Source: Lampris incognitus
Lineage: Eukaryota > Chordata > Actinopteri > Lampriformes > Lampridae
Reading direction: 5' to 3'
Length of the DNA: 64,000 nucleotides
Assembly (NCBI RefSeq): GCF_029633865.1
Contig: NC_079217.1
Location: 858,963-922,962, forward strand
The position numbers and the translations under genes were made by a program. Positions 23,901-36,484 of this stretch are shown here, in pieces. Below the pieces are notes generated by a model, which was not told where the DNA came from, ran no database searches, and saw only the letters and a list, made by a program, of their open reading frames with translations. The first letter of the stretch is position 1; each line of letters begins with the position of its first letter.

Positions 23901-24671
23901 TGATCATGTGGGTTTAACAAGTCAGTGTTGAAATCCCCACAGATAAAAACCATGTTCTTGTTATTTATGTTGGCATAAAGTTCTGATAACTTTTCTGTAA
24001 AGGTATCAATGCAGCAACCAGGTTTCTATAAATGCAGCTAATTAGTATATTTTTGATTTCTCCATGTTTATTTCTACTGTGATACACTCCATGATATTAT
24101 CCAAAACAAATGACATTTAACCAACAGAATAACTTTTGTAATGTTTATCTATGTATAATGCAACCCCACCCCCACCCTTTGACTGAGTCCTGATAATGAA
24201 ACAGCTTTCATATCCCTTGATCTCCACCATGTCAGTTTGTCCCTCATGAAGCCCAGTTTCACATATTGCTAGTGCTGGGAATTTGTTGTCCAGTTGTCTG
24301 AAACAGTGTTTGATTTTTGAAATGTTTGAATTAAGACTCCTACTATTGGAGTGAATTATTGATATCGATCCATCCATATTTACATTTCTTTTAAACTAGT
24401 CGTCTGTATAGTATTCACAATCACTGTTTGTATTGTTATAAAAGTTATTTTCAGGGTCAATGTCATTTTCTATGTCTTGTGATTTATGATCCGTATATTT
24501 GAATGTTTTCAAGTTCAGCTTTTCGTAATCAGCAGATGAGTGACTGTTAATGTCCGAACTTGTCATGACAGTTTTCAGTACATTCATTTAGTTAGTTATT
24601 GAGTTTGTCCATTACCTTTTTGTGTTGTTCTCCTTTGTTGTGATATTATCCGTGGGATCATGCATGGTACT
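20985..24671 (-). mobile_element. Jockey-group (CR1/L2-like) LINE, ORF2 part
   Basis: Minus-strand traces in order: APE endonuclease (SISIIHSNSRSLNSNISKIK near 24,370; CETGLHEGQ; FICGDFNTDLLN near 23,950; SDHLPVF near 23,690), linker (KKDYYSKLLEDNKNKIKQTW near 23,310), RT (LSNYRPVSLLPQFSKILEKI near 22,620; QQYGFRANRTTS; the usual D of motif A lies in KKAVDTIDHEL), later RT/tail (TEIKFLGVIVDNKLCW near 21,930; LPHITYCVEVWGN near 21,780) and a 3-prime UTR ending near 20,985. Many stops and frame changes make it a dead, old copy. It is interrupted at 22,675-22,821 by a family X repeat and at 24,672 by a Gypsy element. Its 5-prime part continues at 29,443-29,475 and again at 36,485-37,250. Confidence 0.8.
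22675..22821 (-). mobile_element. Family X retroposon, palindromic copy
   Basis: A 147-bp insert in the LINE, flanked by a near-perfect 14-bp duplication (TATGACTTTGGCTG at 22,661; TATGACTTTAGCTG at 22,822). It starts TCTGTGAATGTTCTCATTCG and then forms a perfect 47-bp inverted repeat (22,711-22,757 with 22,773-22,819) around a 15-nt spacer, ending CTCCTTTGGA. Other copies of the same family lie at 29,476, 36,400 and 51,800. Confidence 0.75.
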
Positions 24672-27600
24672 TGTTACGGGTCTAGATAGATCGATGCCAT
24701 CGGCTATCCACTAGTTTACCTTAGATACACATGACCCGCGCTCAGGAACATGTTACATCACTTTGAATATACTTGGCTGCACTGAGCAACTCGTGTGTGT
24801 GTCATTCTTTATAAGACAGCCTATTGAAACATGGTGCCAGAAGTCGGAGAACTTATTTCTTATTTTACTAGCTCGCATGTTTAAGTTTGTAGGCCTGAGT
24901 AGGTCACATGTCGGAGGATTCCGATTCAGAGCAAAGTACTTCTGCTGAAGACGTTGTCACAGAGGAGCTAACGCTAGCATTACCGGCGCCGATAGCATCA
25001 CATACAATGGCAGCTAACGTGAATATTCCACCACCGTCCCCGATGAGCTTCACAGGCGATTGGAGCGTCAATTGGGACATTTTTCGGGCCGAATTTGAAG
25101 ACTACGTCCTCGTCACGGGCATACTTGGCAAGGACAAGAAAATACAAGCGGCTACTCTAAGAAGTGTGATGGGAAGTGAATGCAGGGATATTTACCGCCA
25201 CAATCTGAACCTCTCAGAAGATGATCAAGGGGATCCTGATGCCATACTGAGAGAGTTGGGGAAATACTTCAAGCCAGCAAAAAACACAATATACGAGAGG
25301 TACATTTTCGGGAGTTGCAAGCAGGAGGAAGGAGAATCGTTTGATACCTTTGTGACGAGACTGAGAGAGAGGGCAGCAACCTGTGAGTATGGACAGTTGA
25401 AAGATGAAATGATCCGTGATAAGATAGTCCTGGGAGTTGCAAGCGAGGCCGTTAGGCGCAGGCTGTTGAGAGAGAAGGATTTGAACATGGTCACAGCTAT
25501 TGACATGTGTCGCGCAGCAGAGCAAACTGACATCCGTATGAGAGCAATGGAGTTTGCAACAACACCGCAGCCGGAGGCAGTGCATGCCGTTGCTAGGCAA
25601 CCCAGACAAAACCAATGGAAACAGACCAATCCACCCAGAACAGCAGGAGATGCAGGCAATTGCAAATATTGTGGCAGCTCGCATTCAAGGGGCAGAGAGC
25701 ATTGCCCGGCCTTCGGGAAACAATGTAGGTCATGTGGGACACTTAATCACTTTTCTAAAGTGTGCTTAAAGAGCAAAAAGGGGCATGCTGAGGGCAAGGT
25801 AAACTGTGTGGAATACACAGAAGAACCCCCAGAGCATAGTAATGATGCAGATGATCTGTACATGTTTGAGTCAATCGGCGCAGTGCACACCAAAGGAAAG
25901 AAGTGGTTTGTGACTCTGAAACTCCACGACAAGCCACAACAATGTCAGCTGGACTCTGGAGCCACCTGCAATGTAATGGGCTTTCAAGACAAGAAAAGGC
26001 TGGCCCCAAACACACCTCTCCGCCCGAGTGACACCAGACTGAAGCTGTATTCGGGGGAAACACTGAGCTCTATGGGCACCTTTGAGACTGACTGTACTGT
26101 GAGAGGCCAAACACACAAGCTCTCATTCGAAATAGTGAGGACCAGCCAACATCCTCTTCTGTCAGGCTCCACCTGTGAATGCTTAGGGCTCATGCATTTC
26201 ACAATTCCAGAGGATGTGCTCAAAATGGAACACACACAACCAGGAGCCCTAACTAAAGAACAGCTTATCAACAGATACAGTGACGTGTTCAACTCCCCTG
26301 TGGAATCCGTGCCTGGGGAGGTCCATTTTGACCTTGATCCTAGTGTTGCTGCAGTACAGAGTGCCCCTCGCAATGTCCCAATCGCAATGAAAGCAGCAGT
26401 CAAAGCCCAGCTGGACAAGTACGAGGCTGACGGCCACCTTGCGCCTGTCACAGATCCTACAGATTGGATCAGCAACATGGTGATTGTTAAAAAACCGGAG
26501 AAGCTGAGAATATGCATTGACCCTAAACCATTGAACAAAGCCCTAAAGCGCTCTCACTACATCATGCCTACCTTGGAGGACATTTTGTATAAATTGCCCA
26601 AGGCCAGAGTCTTCACGTTAGTGGACGCTCGGGATGCATTCCTGCAATGCAAACTGGACTATGAGAGTAGCCTCATGACCACGTTCTGGACCCCCTGGGG
26701 GAGGAAGCGGTGGCTCAAGCTACCATTTGGAGTATCGGTGGCGCCCGAGGTATATCAGCGCAAGCAGCACGAGCTCCTCGCCGGTCTGAAGGGCGTTGAG
26801 CCCATTGCAGACGATATCCTGGTCGTCGGCTGCGGGGACACAGACAAGGAGGCTGGGGACGACCACGACGTCAAGCTTGCGGCGTTGATGGAACGCTGCC
26901 GCGAGATCAAGCTTCGCCTCGGCCTGAAGAAGTTGCAGTTCAAGGTGGCTGAGGTGCAGTTTCATGGCCACATTCTCTCATCTGCTGGACTGAAGCCCGA
27001 TCCAGAGAAGGTGAGAGCCATTATTGACATGCCGAACCCAACAGATGCCAAGGGCGTGCAGCGTCTCATTGGCTTCGCTAACTATTTAGCCAAGTTCATG
27101 CCTCATCTATCTACTGTCTGCGAGCCGTTGCGACGCCTGTTGGACAAGGACACACCCTGGCACTGGCTGCCTAAGCACGAGGCGGCGGTTCATGAGCTTA
27201 AGGCGCTGGCGACAGCCATGCCCGTCCTGCGCTACTATGATGTAACTAAGCCAATCGCAATCCAGAGCGACGCCAGCCAGAGCGGTCTCGGTTGTTGTCT
27301 CATGCAGGAAGGTCAGCCCATCGCATTTGCCTCGAGGGCTCTTACCCCCACCGAAAAAAACTATGCACAAATTGAGAAGGAGTGTCTCAGTATCGTCTTC
27401 GCCTGCCAGAGGTTTCACCATTACCTATATGGCCGCGACCCAATCACAGCAGAGACGGACCATAAGCCTCTGATCTCTATTTTCAGCAAGCCACTTCTCA
27501 ATGCGCCCAAGAGACTCCAGAGCATGCTCATGACTCTGCAGAACTACGACCTGAGGGTAATCTACAAACCAGGCCCAGAGATGTTCATAAGCGACACGCT

Positions 27601-29437
27601 CAGCAGAGCTACGGCTGGATGCTCCGGCAGAGGGACTGCATATCAGCGACACGCTATCTGCTCTCTGCAACAAGAGCAGGAAGACATACAGCACGTGAAC
27701 CAGGCAGAGTACCTGAATGTGACTAACCAGCGGCTGGAACAGATCAGACGACACACCGACAGAGATGAATGCTTACAGGCACTGAAGAACACTGTTCTCG
27801 TGGGCTGGCCAGATGTAAAGGAGGAAGCGCCCCTCATCGCTAGGGAGTACTGGCCCTTCAGGGATGAAATCAGTGTGCAGAACGGAGTTCTGTTCCGGGG
27901 GCAAAAAGTCATCATCCCAAAGTCACTCCGCCCAGAAATGTTGACGCGCATACATTCAAGTCACATAGGGGGTGATGCATGCTACCGACACGCTCAAGAG
28001 ACATTGTACTGGCCCAACATGCAGTCAGAGATAAAGGGCTTTGTAAGCAGCTGCTCGACCTGCAATGTGTACGCCCACAATCAGCAAAAGGAGACCATGC
28101 TCTCTCACGAAGTACCAACCAGGCCATGGCAGGTCTTGAGCATGGACCTATTCAGCTTCAGACAGAAAGACTATCTCCTAATAGTCGACCACTATTCCGA
28201 TTTTTGGGAGATTGAGCTTCTACCCGACATGTCTGCAGAGACAGTCATCAAGCGATGTAAGGCACAGTTCGCCCGACATGGTCAGCCAGAGAAGGTTATT
28301 ACAGACAACGGCCCTCAGTTCACAGCTCAGTTCACACGGTTCGCTTCTGAGTGGGAATTTGAGCACGTGACCTCCTCTCCCAGACACCCGAAAGCGAATG
28401 GCAAGGCCGAGTCGGCCGTGAAGATTGTAAAAAATCTTCTGCGTAAGGCCGCGCATGATGGTGAAGACCCCTGGAAAGCCGTGCTTCACTGGAGGAATAC
28501 ACCTACGGAAAACATGGGCAGCAGCCCAGCACAACGCCTCATGTCCCGCCGGTTGAAGACGTCCATCCCGGCGGCAAGCAAGCTCCTGGAACCAGCTGTT
28601 GTCGTGGGCGTCACTGAAAAGCTGCGCCACAGGAAGCAACTCGCCAAATCCTTCTATGACAGATCTGCCCGTGAATTGCCGGCACTTGAAATTGGGGAAG
28701 TCGTGCGGATGAAGCCCCTGCCAGGTGATAACACTGGCCGCTGGAGAGTCGGAACTTGTCTCCGCAGGGTTGCGCCGAGGTCTTATCTTGTGGACATTGA
28801 TGGCTCCCTGTACCGTCGTAACAGGATCGATCTCAGAGTGGCTGAGCCAGCTGCACGAGCCGCGCACGATCCTGTTGAACCCGCTGCGGCACACACACCG
28901 GACGGGGATCCAGCTACAGAAACTGTCATTGAGACCCCTCAGGCTGTGTTCGAGCCGAGCCCCATCAGGTCCATGCCCAAGGCGCCATCTACTCCTGTTG
29001 GCGCTCCGCGTTCGGATGGACACACTTACACAAGGGTTGGACGGCTGTCTAAACCTCCACTGAAACTCACTATGTAATCTGAATAATGTTGATGGTTGCT
29101 ATGTGGGAGAGAGGGGGAAAAGAGGAGAAATGTTATCATACGCTACTGTGGTTATTACACTGGTATGGGATATGAAGAGATTTACTGCTGTTGCACTGTT
29201 ATTGGTTGTTCGTATATGAAAGTAATTTTATTTTGCACTAACTTCATGTGTATGTGTTTATACTTGGAAAAGGAGGATGTTACGGGTCTAGATAGATCGA
29301 TGCCATCGGCTATCCACTAGTTTACCTTAGATACACATGACCCGCGCTCAGGAACATGTTACATCACTTTGAATATACTTGGCTGCACTGAGCAACTCGT
29401 GTGTGTGTCATTCTTTATAAGACAGCCTACTGAAACA
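24672..29437 (+). mobile_element. Ty3/Gypsy element, looks whole
   Basis: Two 160-bp LTRs (24,672-24,831 and 29,278-29,437; TGTTACGGGTC ... TGAAACA) differ at one base that I could see. A perfect 5-bp target duplication GTACT lies at 24,667 and 29,438. The primer site begins TGGTGCCAGAAGTCGG at 24,832, and the polypurine tract is GGAAAAGGAGGA just before the 3-prime LTR. One open frame, 24,908-29,077, carries gag, two zinc knuckles, a DSGA protease, RT with ADDILV, RNase H and a DDE integrase with a HHCC head. No break is apparent. The near-identical LTRs suggest a young insertion. It lies in the opposite strand of the minus-strand LINE. The layout (single gag-pol frame) resembles Mag-type Gypsy elements, which is an inference. 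Confidence 0.92.
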
Positions 29438-29442
29438 GTACT

Positions 29443-29475
29443 TGTCCAGTTCACTGATATCCCTGATGATGGGTG
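29443..29475 (-). mobile_element. LINE sliver between insertions
   Basis: 33 bp that continue the minus-strand LINE on the far side of the Gypsy element. On the minus strand they encode the end of an ORF1-type frame (PIIRDISELDKY). They separate the Gypsy target duplication from family X sequence at 29,476. Confidence 0.6.
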
Positions 29476-29857
29476 TCCAAAGGAGTTGAATCAAGTGCAA
29501 CTGGACTTGGTATATATCCGTGAAGACGTGTCGCCTCTCATCCAAGAGGCTTCCTCAGTTCTGCCTTTCTGACTAGACCAAGTTAGTCTGACTGGCTGCT
29601 GATGAGACTCAGACCAAGCTAGTCTGACTGGCTGCTGATGAGACTCAGACCAAGCTAGTCTGACTGGCTGCTGATGAGACTCAGACCAAGCTAGTCTGAC
29701 TGGCTGCTGATGAGACTCAGACCAAGTTAGTCTGACTGGCTGCTGATGAGACTCAGACCAAGCTAGTCTGACTGGCTGCTGATGAGACTCAGACCAAGCT
29801 AGTCTGACTGGCTGCTGATGAGGCTCAGTATTTATCCTCTAGGAGTCGTTGTCAGAG
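29476..29857 (-). mobile_element. Family X retroposon, left portion with 36-bp repeats
   Basis: It starts TCCAAAGGAGTTGAATCAAG and continues through CACGTC and CCTCTCATCCAAGAGGC. From about 29,575 to 29,830 there are seven copies of a 36-bp unit (GACCAAGCTAGTCTGACTGG plus CTGCTGATGAGACTCA). The counterpart end of the same insertion is at 36,400-36,475. A 9-bp duplication CTGATGATG flanks the whole (29,463 and 36,476). Confidence 0.65.
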
Positions 29858-30154
29858 CTGTTGATATGCGTGGCTCTTTGTGATGCGATGTTTACCAACG
29901 CCCGTCGCTAACAGATCCATAGATATGAGTGTGTAGTGGTTATGGGGCTACATGATTCCCCTTATGGAGCTGGTAGGAACGTTAGTTTACAGCTGCTGTT
30001 TCCTCGGTTCGGGTTTACAGTGACACACTTCCGCTGCGCGGGTTTTTTGGGTTGTTGTTGTAATGGTGGAAGGAATAAATGGTGCACGTTGTGTAGCCGA
30101 AAGAGAAAGTTGTCACGACTCCTGCTTGAGCTCCTCTACACTGGTGACCCCGAC
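29858..30154 (+). mobile_element. Gypsy fossil, 5-prime LTR part
   Basis: Probable LTR end (about 29,858-30,139, start uncertain), followed by a primer-site-like TGGTGACCCCGAC. The sequence is interrupted at 30,155 by another Gypsy element, and the same motif resumes at 34,563. Old; no matching 3-prime LTR is present in the window. Confidence 0.6.
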
Positions 30155-33100
30155 TGTAATGAATGAAAGGTCACGTGTTTAACTTGACCTACTCACGGGT
30201 GTACGTGCAGTGCGTGTGACGTATACAGGAAGTTGGAAGGGCATGTTTTACATTATGAAGGTTGTATGTCGGATGAACGCTAGTAAAAGCTACACAGTTA
30301 AGAACCTACGAAGTCGGCTCGTTCTTGAATTATTCTTATGTCAGTAAGACAAGGCGTCTACGGACATTACATGGTGTCAGAATAGTCTGTGTATCGGAAC
30401 ACGAGCGGTCATGCCGAAGTTTAATCCGCCGAGTGAATTCCAGTTTGACTGCCCCGTTGAAGGGCCGCAGTGGAAACAACGGTTTTCGCGCTTCAGGCTC
30501 GCGACAAAGCTGGATAAAGACGACGGGGAGATTCAAGTGAGTTCGCTGATTTATGCAATGGGCAGCGAGGCTGAAAAGATATTCAGCTCGTTTGACTTCG
30601 CGGCGGAGGGTGATAAAGTGGACTATGATATCGTACTGAAAAAGTTCGATGACTACTTTATTCCCCGCCGTAACATCATACAGGAGAGGGCGTGCTTCTA
30701 TCAACGTAGCCAGCAGCCAGGAGAGACAGCGGAGATGTACATCCGGACATTGTATGAGCTGTCTGAACACTGTGAGTTTGGGGACAAGAGGGATGAACAT
30801 ATCAGAGATCGTCTGGTAGTGGGCATAAAAGATAAGGTGCTCTCCCGTCAGTTCCAGCTCACAGCGGACCTTACTCTGGTGAAAGTCATTGAACAAGTGC
30901 GCCAGGCGGAGGCAATAACAAAGCAGCTCAGCCTCCAAGCTAACCAACCAGAGGCCCAGCTGGCTAACGTCAATGTTGTCCGACGGCGGGACGGACGCCA
31001 AAACAAAAAGGGCGGACAGCGTCATGGTGGCAGCAGACCTGCAACCAACAAAGTAGATGAATGCGGGAGGTGCGGCAAGACGCAGCACACCGATGAGCGG
31101 AAGTGTCCTGCAACGAACAGTAAGTGCAACAAGTGTCATAAAAAGGGACATTGGGAGCGTGTATGTCACTCTAAAGCGGTGAGAGAAGTCACTGAAGAGG
31201 TTAAACAGCTGTACTTTCTGGGAGAAGTTGGCAAAGAGAGCAGTCAGGAAGATTGGACTGTTAGTTTAACAATAAGTGATGTACCAATAACCTTTAAAAT
31301 TGACACGGGGGCTGACGCTACTGTTATCAACCAAGGGACATTTAAAAAGCTGAAGCCAAACATAAAACTGGGACCTCCTGACACATGCTTCATAAGCCCA
31401 GGTGGAAACATCAGCTGCATAGGACAGTTTCAAGCCACAACCAACTACAAGGAGAAACAATACTCCTTTCCAGTGTATGTGATCAAGGGGAGAGGCAGCT
31501 GTCTGCTGAGTCGTCCAGAGGCAGTGGAGATGGGTCTAGTGAAGCGGATGGATGAGGTCAGTGGAGTTTTCGGTTCAAGTGGACTGCTGAAAACAGACCC
31601 AGTGAAAATAGCTCTGGTGGAGGGTGCCCAGCCATACGCGGTGCATACAGCCAGACGGATACCGCTGCCACTTGTACCACTGGTTAAGAAAGAACTGCAG
31701 CGCATGGAAAATGAGGGCATTATTGAAAAAGTGACTCAGCCCACAGAATGGTGCGCCGCTATGGTGCCGGTGCTGAAACCGAACAAGAAAGAGGTTCGCT
31801 GCTGCGCTGACCTCAGGAGGCTGAATCGAGCGGTGAAACGTGAGAAATACGTGCTGCCCACTATGGAGGAAATAATGCCAAGGCTCGCAGGGTCAAAGTT
31901 CTTCACAACGTTGGATGCAGCAAGTGGGTTTTACCAGATCCCCTTGCATGAAGACAGCAGGGGGCTCACCACTTTCATCACCCCATTTGGGAGGTATGCT
32001 TTCTGCCGCCTTCCATTTGGTATAACGAGTGCTCCAGAGATTTTCCAGAGAAAGATGGCGGAAACTCTGACCGGGCTAGAGGGCACAGAGGTGTACATGG
32101 ATGACATCCTTATACATGGAGAGACTGAGGAAATCCATGACCGGCGCCTAGCAGAGGCGCTGGGGGTCATTGAAACAGCAGGTCTCAAACTGAACCAAGC
32201 GAAATGCAAGTTCAAACAGAAACAAGTCCGCTTCCTTGGTCATATCATCAACGAGGCAGGCATCAGACCTGACCCGGACAAAGTGGCCGGAATAGAGAAC
32301 TTTCCTCAGCCCCAGAACGTGACGGAACTCAAGAGGTTCCCCGGGATGGTGAACTATTTGGCAAAATACGTCCCAGAGCTGTCCACTGTAGGTCAGCCGC
32401 TTTATGGACTGCTTAAAGCAACGACAGAGTGGCTGTGGGGACCTGCACAGAACACAGCATTCCAAGACCTTAAAGCAGCACTCACCACCGCCCCGGTACT
32501 CACCTTTTATGACGTCACTAAGGCTACGGTGGTGTCAGCAGATGCCAGCAGCTACGGGCTGGGAGGCGTTCTGCTCCAGCAGCACGGGGAACACTGGAAG
32601 CCCGTGGCCTACTGCTCCCGACGGCTGAGTGACGCAGAGACAAGGTACGCACAGATCGAGAGAGTGCTTAGCCAGCGTCTGGGCATGTGAAAGGTTCGAG
32701 AAGTACTTGTTTGGGCTTGACAATTTCAGACTTGTCACCGATCATAAACCACTAGTGCCTCTCATGAACAGCAAAGACTTGGATAATGTGCCCATTAGGT
32801 GCCAGAGACTGTTAATGAGGCTGATGCGTTTCAATGCAGTGGCTGAATACGCACCAGGCAAAACTTTAGCTGTGGCTGATGCGCTCTCCAGAGGCCCAGA
32901 GCAGCGCTACGGAGATGGTGCTTCTCATGATGATGTTGCGGCACACATTGATGCCATCGTGTGCCAGGTGCCTGCCACACCTCAAAGGATGCAGGAGATA
33001 AAACAGAGCACGGATGGGGATCTGCAGCTCCAGACAGTGTTGGGCTTCATCAGACACGGCTGGCCTGAGTATGTCGATAAAGTGCCGGAGACAGTCAGAG

Positions 33101-34562
33101 ACTTTTATCAGGTGAGAGGGGAGTTATCTGAGGTAGATGGTTTAGTCATCAGAGGCAGTCGTATCGTCATTCCCACAGAGATGAGGGAGGTGATCTTAGA
33201 GAGAATACATGACGGGCACCAGGGGATAGTTAAGTGCAGAGAGAGAGCTAGCCAGTCAGTGTGGTGGCCCAAAATGACAGAGCACATTACAACAAAGATA
33301 CAGCAATGTCAATTCTGCAGAGAACACAAGAACACACAGAGAAAAGAGCCTTTAATGTCAAGTGAGCTCCCATCCAGACCATGGCAGAAAGTTGGCATAG
33401 ACCTGTGTGAGTACAAAAAGCAAAACTACTTGATAGTGTCTGACTATTATTCCAGGTTTTTGGAGATCCTAAATCTACCAACAACTACTAGCAGTCAGGT
33501 TGTAGCTAGGCTGAAGGCTACATTTGCACGTTTTGGTATCCCTGAAATTGTAGTTAGCGATAATGGGCCACAGCTAGTTTCAGAAGAGATGAGGAGGTTC
33601 AGTGAGGATTATGATGTCATCCATGTGACTTCAAGCCCACACTACCCCCAGAGTAATGGACAGGCAGAGAGGGCTGTTCAGATAGCCAAAAGCATATTAA
33701 GACAGGAAGACCCTCTCCTCGCCCTGTTGACATACAGAGCTACACCCTCTTCTTCCACTGGAGCCAGTCCAGCGGAATTGCTCATGGGTAGGAGAATCAG
33801 AACCACCTTACCCACATTGCAGCATAACCTGAAACCGGCCTGGCCTAAAGAGGAACTGATCAAACCCGCTGACGCCGCAGCCAAATCGAGGCAGGCTTTC
33901 TACTACAACCGCAGGAACGGCGTGCGGACACTGCGCCCACTGAACTCGGGTGACGCAGTACTCACCAAACTTGATGGACAGAAAACATGGACAATGCCAG
34001 CAGTTGTTCACAGTCAGAGCTCCACTCCCAGATCCTACATAGTGGAGACAGCTCAAGGTGAACATTACAGAAGGAACAGGCGCCACCTGTTGGCCACACC
34101 TAAAACACTCACCTTTGTCAGCAGGGATCCTGACCATGTCACTCCAGGGGAGAGTGGAAACACGGATGAGTCCCGAGCAGCAGAAATGCCAACTTCCACA
34201 CCATATGTTACTCGCTCTGGCAGGGTGAGCAAGCCTGCAATCCGGCTGGATTTGTGAGGCGTATGGACTTGTGTACTGTGGGGGATTTTTTATTTTTTTT
34301 TTGTGAAAAGGGGGGTGATATACAGGTTAGAAAATCATCTTAGAGGAGGAGATGTAATGAATGAAAGGTCACGTGTTTAACTTGACCTACTCACGGGTGT
34401 ACGTGCAGTGCGTGTGACGTATACAGGAAGTTGGAAGGGCATGTTATGAAGGTTGTATGTCGGATGAACGCTAGTAAAAGCTACACAGTTAAGAACCTAC
34501 GAAGTCGGCTCGTTCTTGAATTATTCTTATGTCAGTAAGACAAGGCGTCTACGGACATTACA
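30155..34562 (+). mobile_element. Ty3/Gypsy element, nearly whole, broken
   Basis: LTRs lie at 30,155-30,371 (217 bp) and 34,353-34,562 (210 bp) and start TGTAATGAATGAAAGG. They differ mainly by one 7-bp length difference. A perfect CCGAC target duplication lies at 30,150 and 34,563. The primer site begins TGGTGTCAGAATAGTC at 30,372, and the purine tract is AGAGGAGGAGA. Gag, paired zinc-knuckle cysteines ([23 protein letters not shown]), protease DTGADAT, RT with YMDDIL, RNase H and a DDE integrase are all recognisable over 30,411-34,257. There is about one visible break in pol. Fairly young. It is inserted in the primer-site region of another Gypsy fossil. Confidence 0.9.
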
Positions 34563-36405
34563 CCGACGTCTGTCTCTTGGTAGTTATCAGAGACAATCTT
34601 TCAAACGAACATGGTTGACGAAATCACCGCGGTTTCTCTCAAATGGCAGGGTTCTGGGAGTCATCGGCAACGACATGGTTCGCCCAGGCGGAGGCGCAGT
34701 TTGCTATCCGCAACATAACGGATGATGCTACTAAATACTACTACGTGGTATCGGCGCTCGGGTGTTGGACTGCAACTAGAGTGGTGAGTCTCCTTACAAA
34801 TCCTCCGGCGGCAGACAAATACAAGGGGCTCAAAGACCACCTCTTGAAGAGTTTTGAACTGTCCGACGTCGAGAGGGCCCACCGCCTCTTTTCTCTGCAA
34901 GGCTTGGGTGACAGCAAGCCATCCGAGCTCATGGACACAATGCTGAATCTGCTGGGACCGGAGCACACACCGGATTTCCTCTTTGTCCAACTGTTTCTGC
35001 GACAGCTGCCTGCTCAGGTGCGGACCGCTTTGGCTAACACCAGCAAGGTGGCTGAAGAAGCTGACAAGTTCTTCCTGGCCAGCCAACAGCAGCACTGCGC
35101 GTCCGCGCTCACCCCTGCCCACCCCCACACACCACCACCTGGTGACTCCATGGTGGTCGCCGCGGCAACCCCCGGTCGGCGACAGGAGCCCGGCCTGTGC
35201 TTTTACCATGCAAAGTTCGGGGCCAAGGCGAAAAAGTGCACCTCCCCGTGCAATCTCAGCTCGTCGGGAAACGCCAAGGCCGGCGCTCACTAGTGGCCAT
35301 GGGCGTCGGCGTGGAGGACAACAGGCTACTTTTCCTGCGAGACTCCATCTCGGGGCGGCGTTTCCTATGCGACACTGGGGCGCAGAGGAGTGTCGTACCT
35401 GCATGGAGGGTGGACGCCCTGTCTGTCGGGCGCCCACGGCCCTCCCATGGAAGCTGCTAACGGCAGCTCTATCCGTACGTACGGCACGAGGCACATTGAC
35501 ATGTGTTTTAACGGACAGCGGTTCAGCTGGGATTTTGTCACTGCCGACGTGGCATTTCCCCTCCTCGGTGCAGATTTTCTTTGTGCTCACGGGCCGCTGG
35601 TGGACGTCAGGAATCGACGCCTGATTGACGCCGTCACCTTCGCTACACACGCGTGTACACTCAGCAATACAGGCTCCGTCAGGCTGTCCAGCATGCTCTC
35701 CAACGAGGACGTGTTTCTCCATCTTCTCTCCGAGTTCCCTGACCTCACTCAGCCCACATTCTCGTCATCTACGACCAAACATGGGGTTGAGCACCACATC
35801 GTCACCACCGGCCCGCCGGTGCACGCCCGAGCTCGGCTCCTCGACCCGACCAAGCTCTCTGTCGCCAAGGCGGAGTCTGAGAACATGGAGCGCCTCGGCA
35901 TCATCCGCCGCTCCAGCAGCCCGTGGGCTTCACCCCTCCACATAGCGCCTAAGCCTGGCGGGGGGTGGCGTCCATGTGGCGGTCCCTCACATCCAAGATT
36001 TCTCCGCCCACCTGGCTGGGAAAGTGATCTTTTCCAAGGTGGACCTCGTCCGTGGATACCACCAGGTGCCCGTCCATCCCGCTGATGTCCCCAAAACGGC
36101 TGTGACAACTCCGTTCGGACTGTTCGAGTTCCTGCGCATGCCGTTTGGGCTCAAGAACGCCGCGCAGTCCTTCCAACGCCTCATGGACTCAGTGTTGCGG
36201 GACCTGCCTTTCCTCTTTGTGTACCTGGATGACATCCTGGTCGCTAGCGCCTCCGTGTCCGAGCACTTGTCCCACCTCAGAGCCCCGTTCGAGAGGCTCA
36301 GCCTGCACGGGTTGATAGTTAACCCGGCCAAATGCCAGTTTGGTCTGAGCACCATCGACTTCCTGGGCCACCGGGTCACCAAGGACGGGGCGGCCCCCCT
36401 TCCAT
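34563..36405 (+). mobile_element. Gypsy fossil, gag-protease-RT part
   Basis: Continues the element whose LTR is at 29,858-30,154. Gag begins near 34,610 (AGFWESSATTWFAQAEAQF) and carries a cysteine motif (CFYHAKFGAKAKKC). A protease-like CDTGAQRSVV follows near 35,370. RT shows [28 protein letters not shown] and [10 protein letters not shown] (near 36,220). RNase H, integrase and the 3-prime LTR are absent; the sequence passes into family X repeat at about 36,405. Broken in a few places; moderately old. Confidence 0.8.
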
Positions 36406-36475
36406 CCAAGTCCAGCTGCACTTGATTCAGTTCCTTTGGATAACCATGTCCTGGATTTATGAGAACATTCACAGA
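36406..36475 (-). mobile_element. Family X retroposon, right end
   Basis: Minus-strand CTGTGAATGTTCTCATAAAT at the outer edge, then AGTCCAGCTGCACTTGATTC-type sequence. It is the opposite end of the insertion starting at 29,476 and is flanked by CTGATGATG at 36,476-36,484. Confidence 0.65.
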
Positions 36476-36484
36476 CTGATGATG

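Noticed and set aside
29575-29840. Hammerhead-ribozyme-like CTGATGAG word repeated seven times in the 36-bp units
   Set aside because: The matching GAAA half of the catalytic core and a proper stem III are not found nearby; only half of the motif is present. The nearby GGATGAGAGGC segment also departs from the core.
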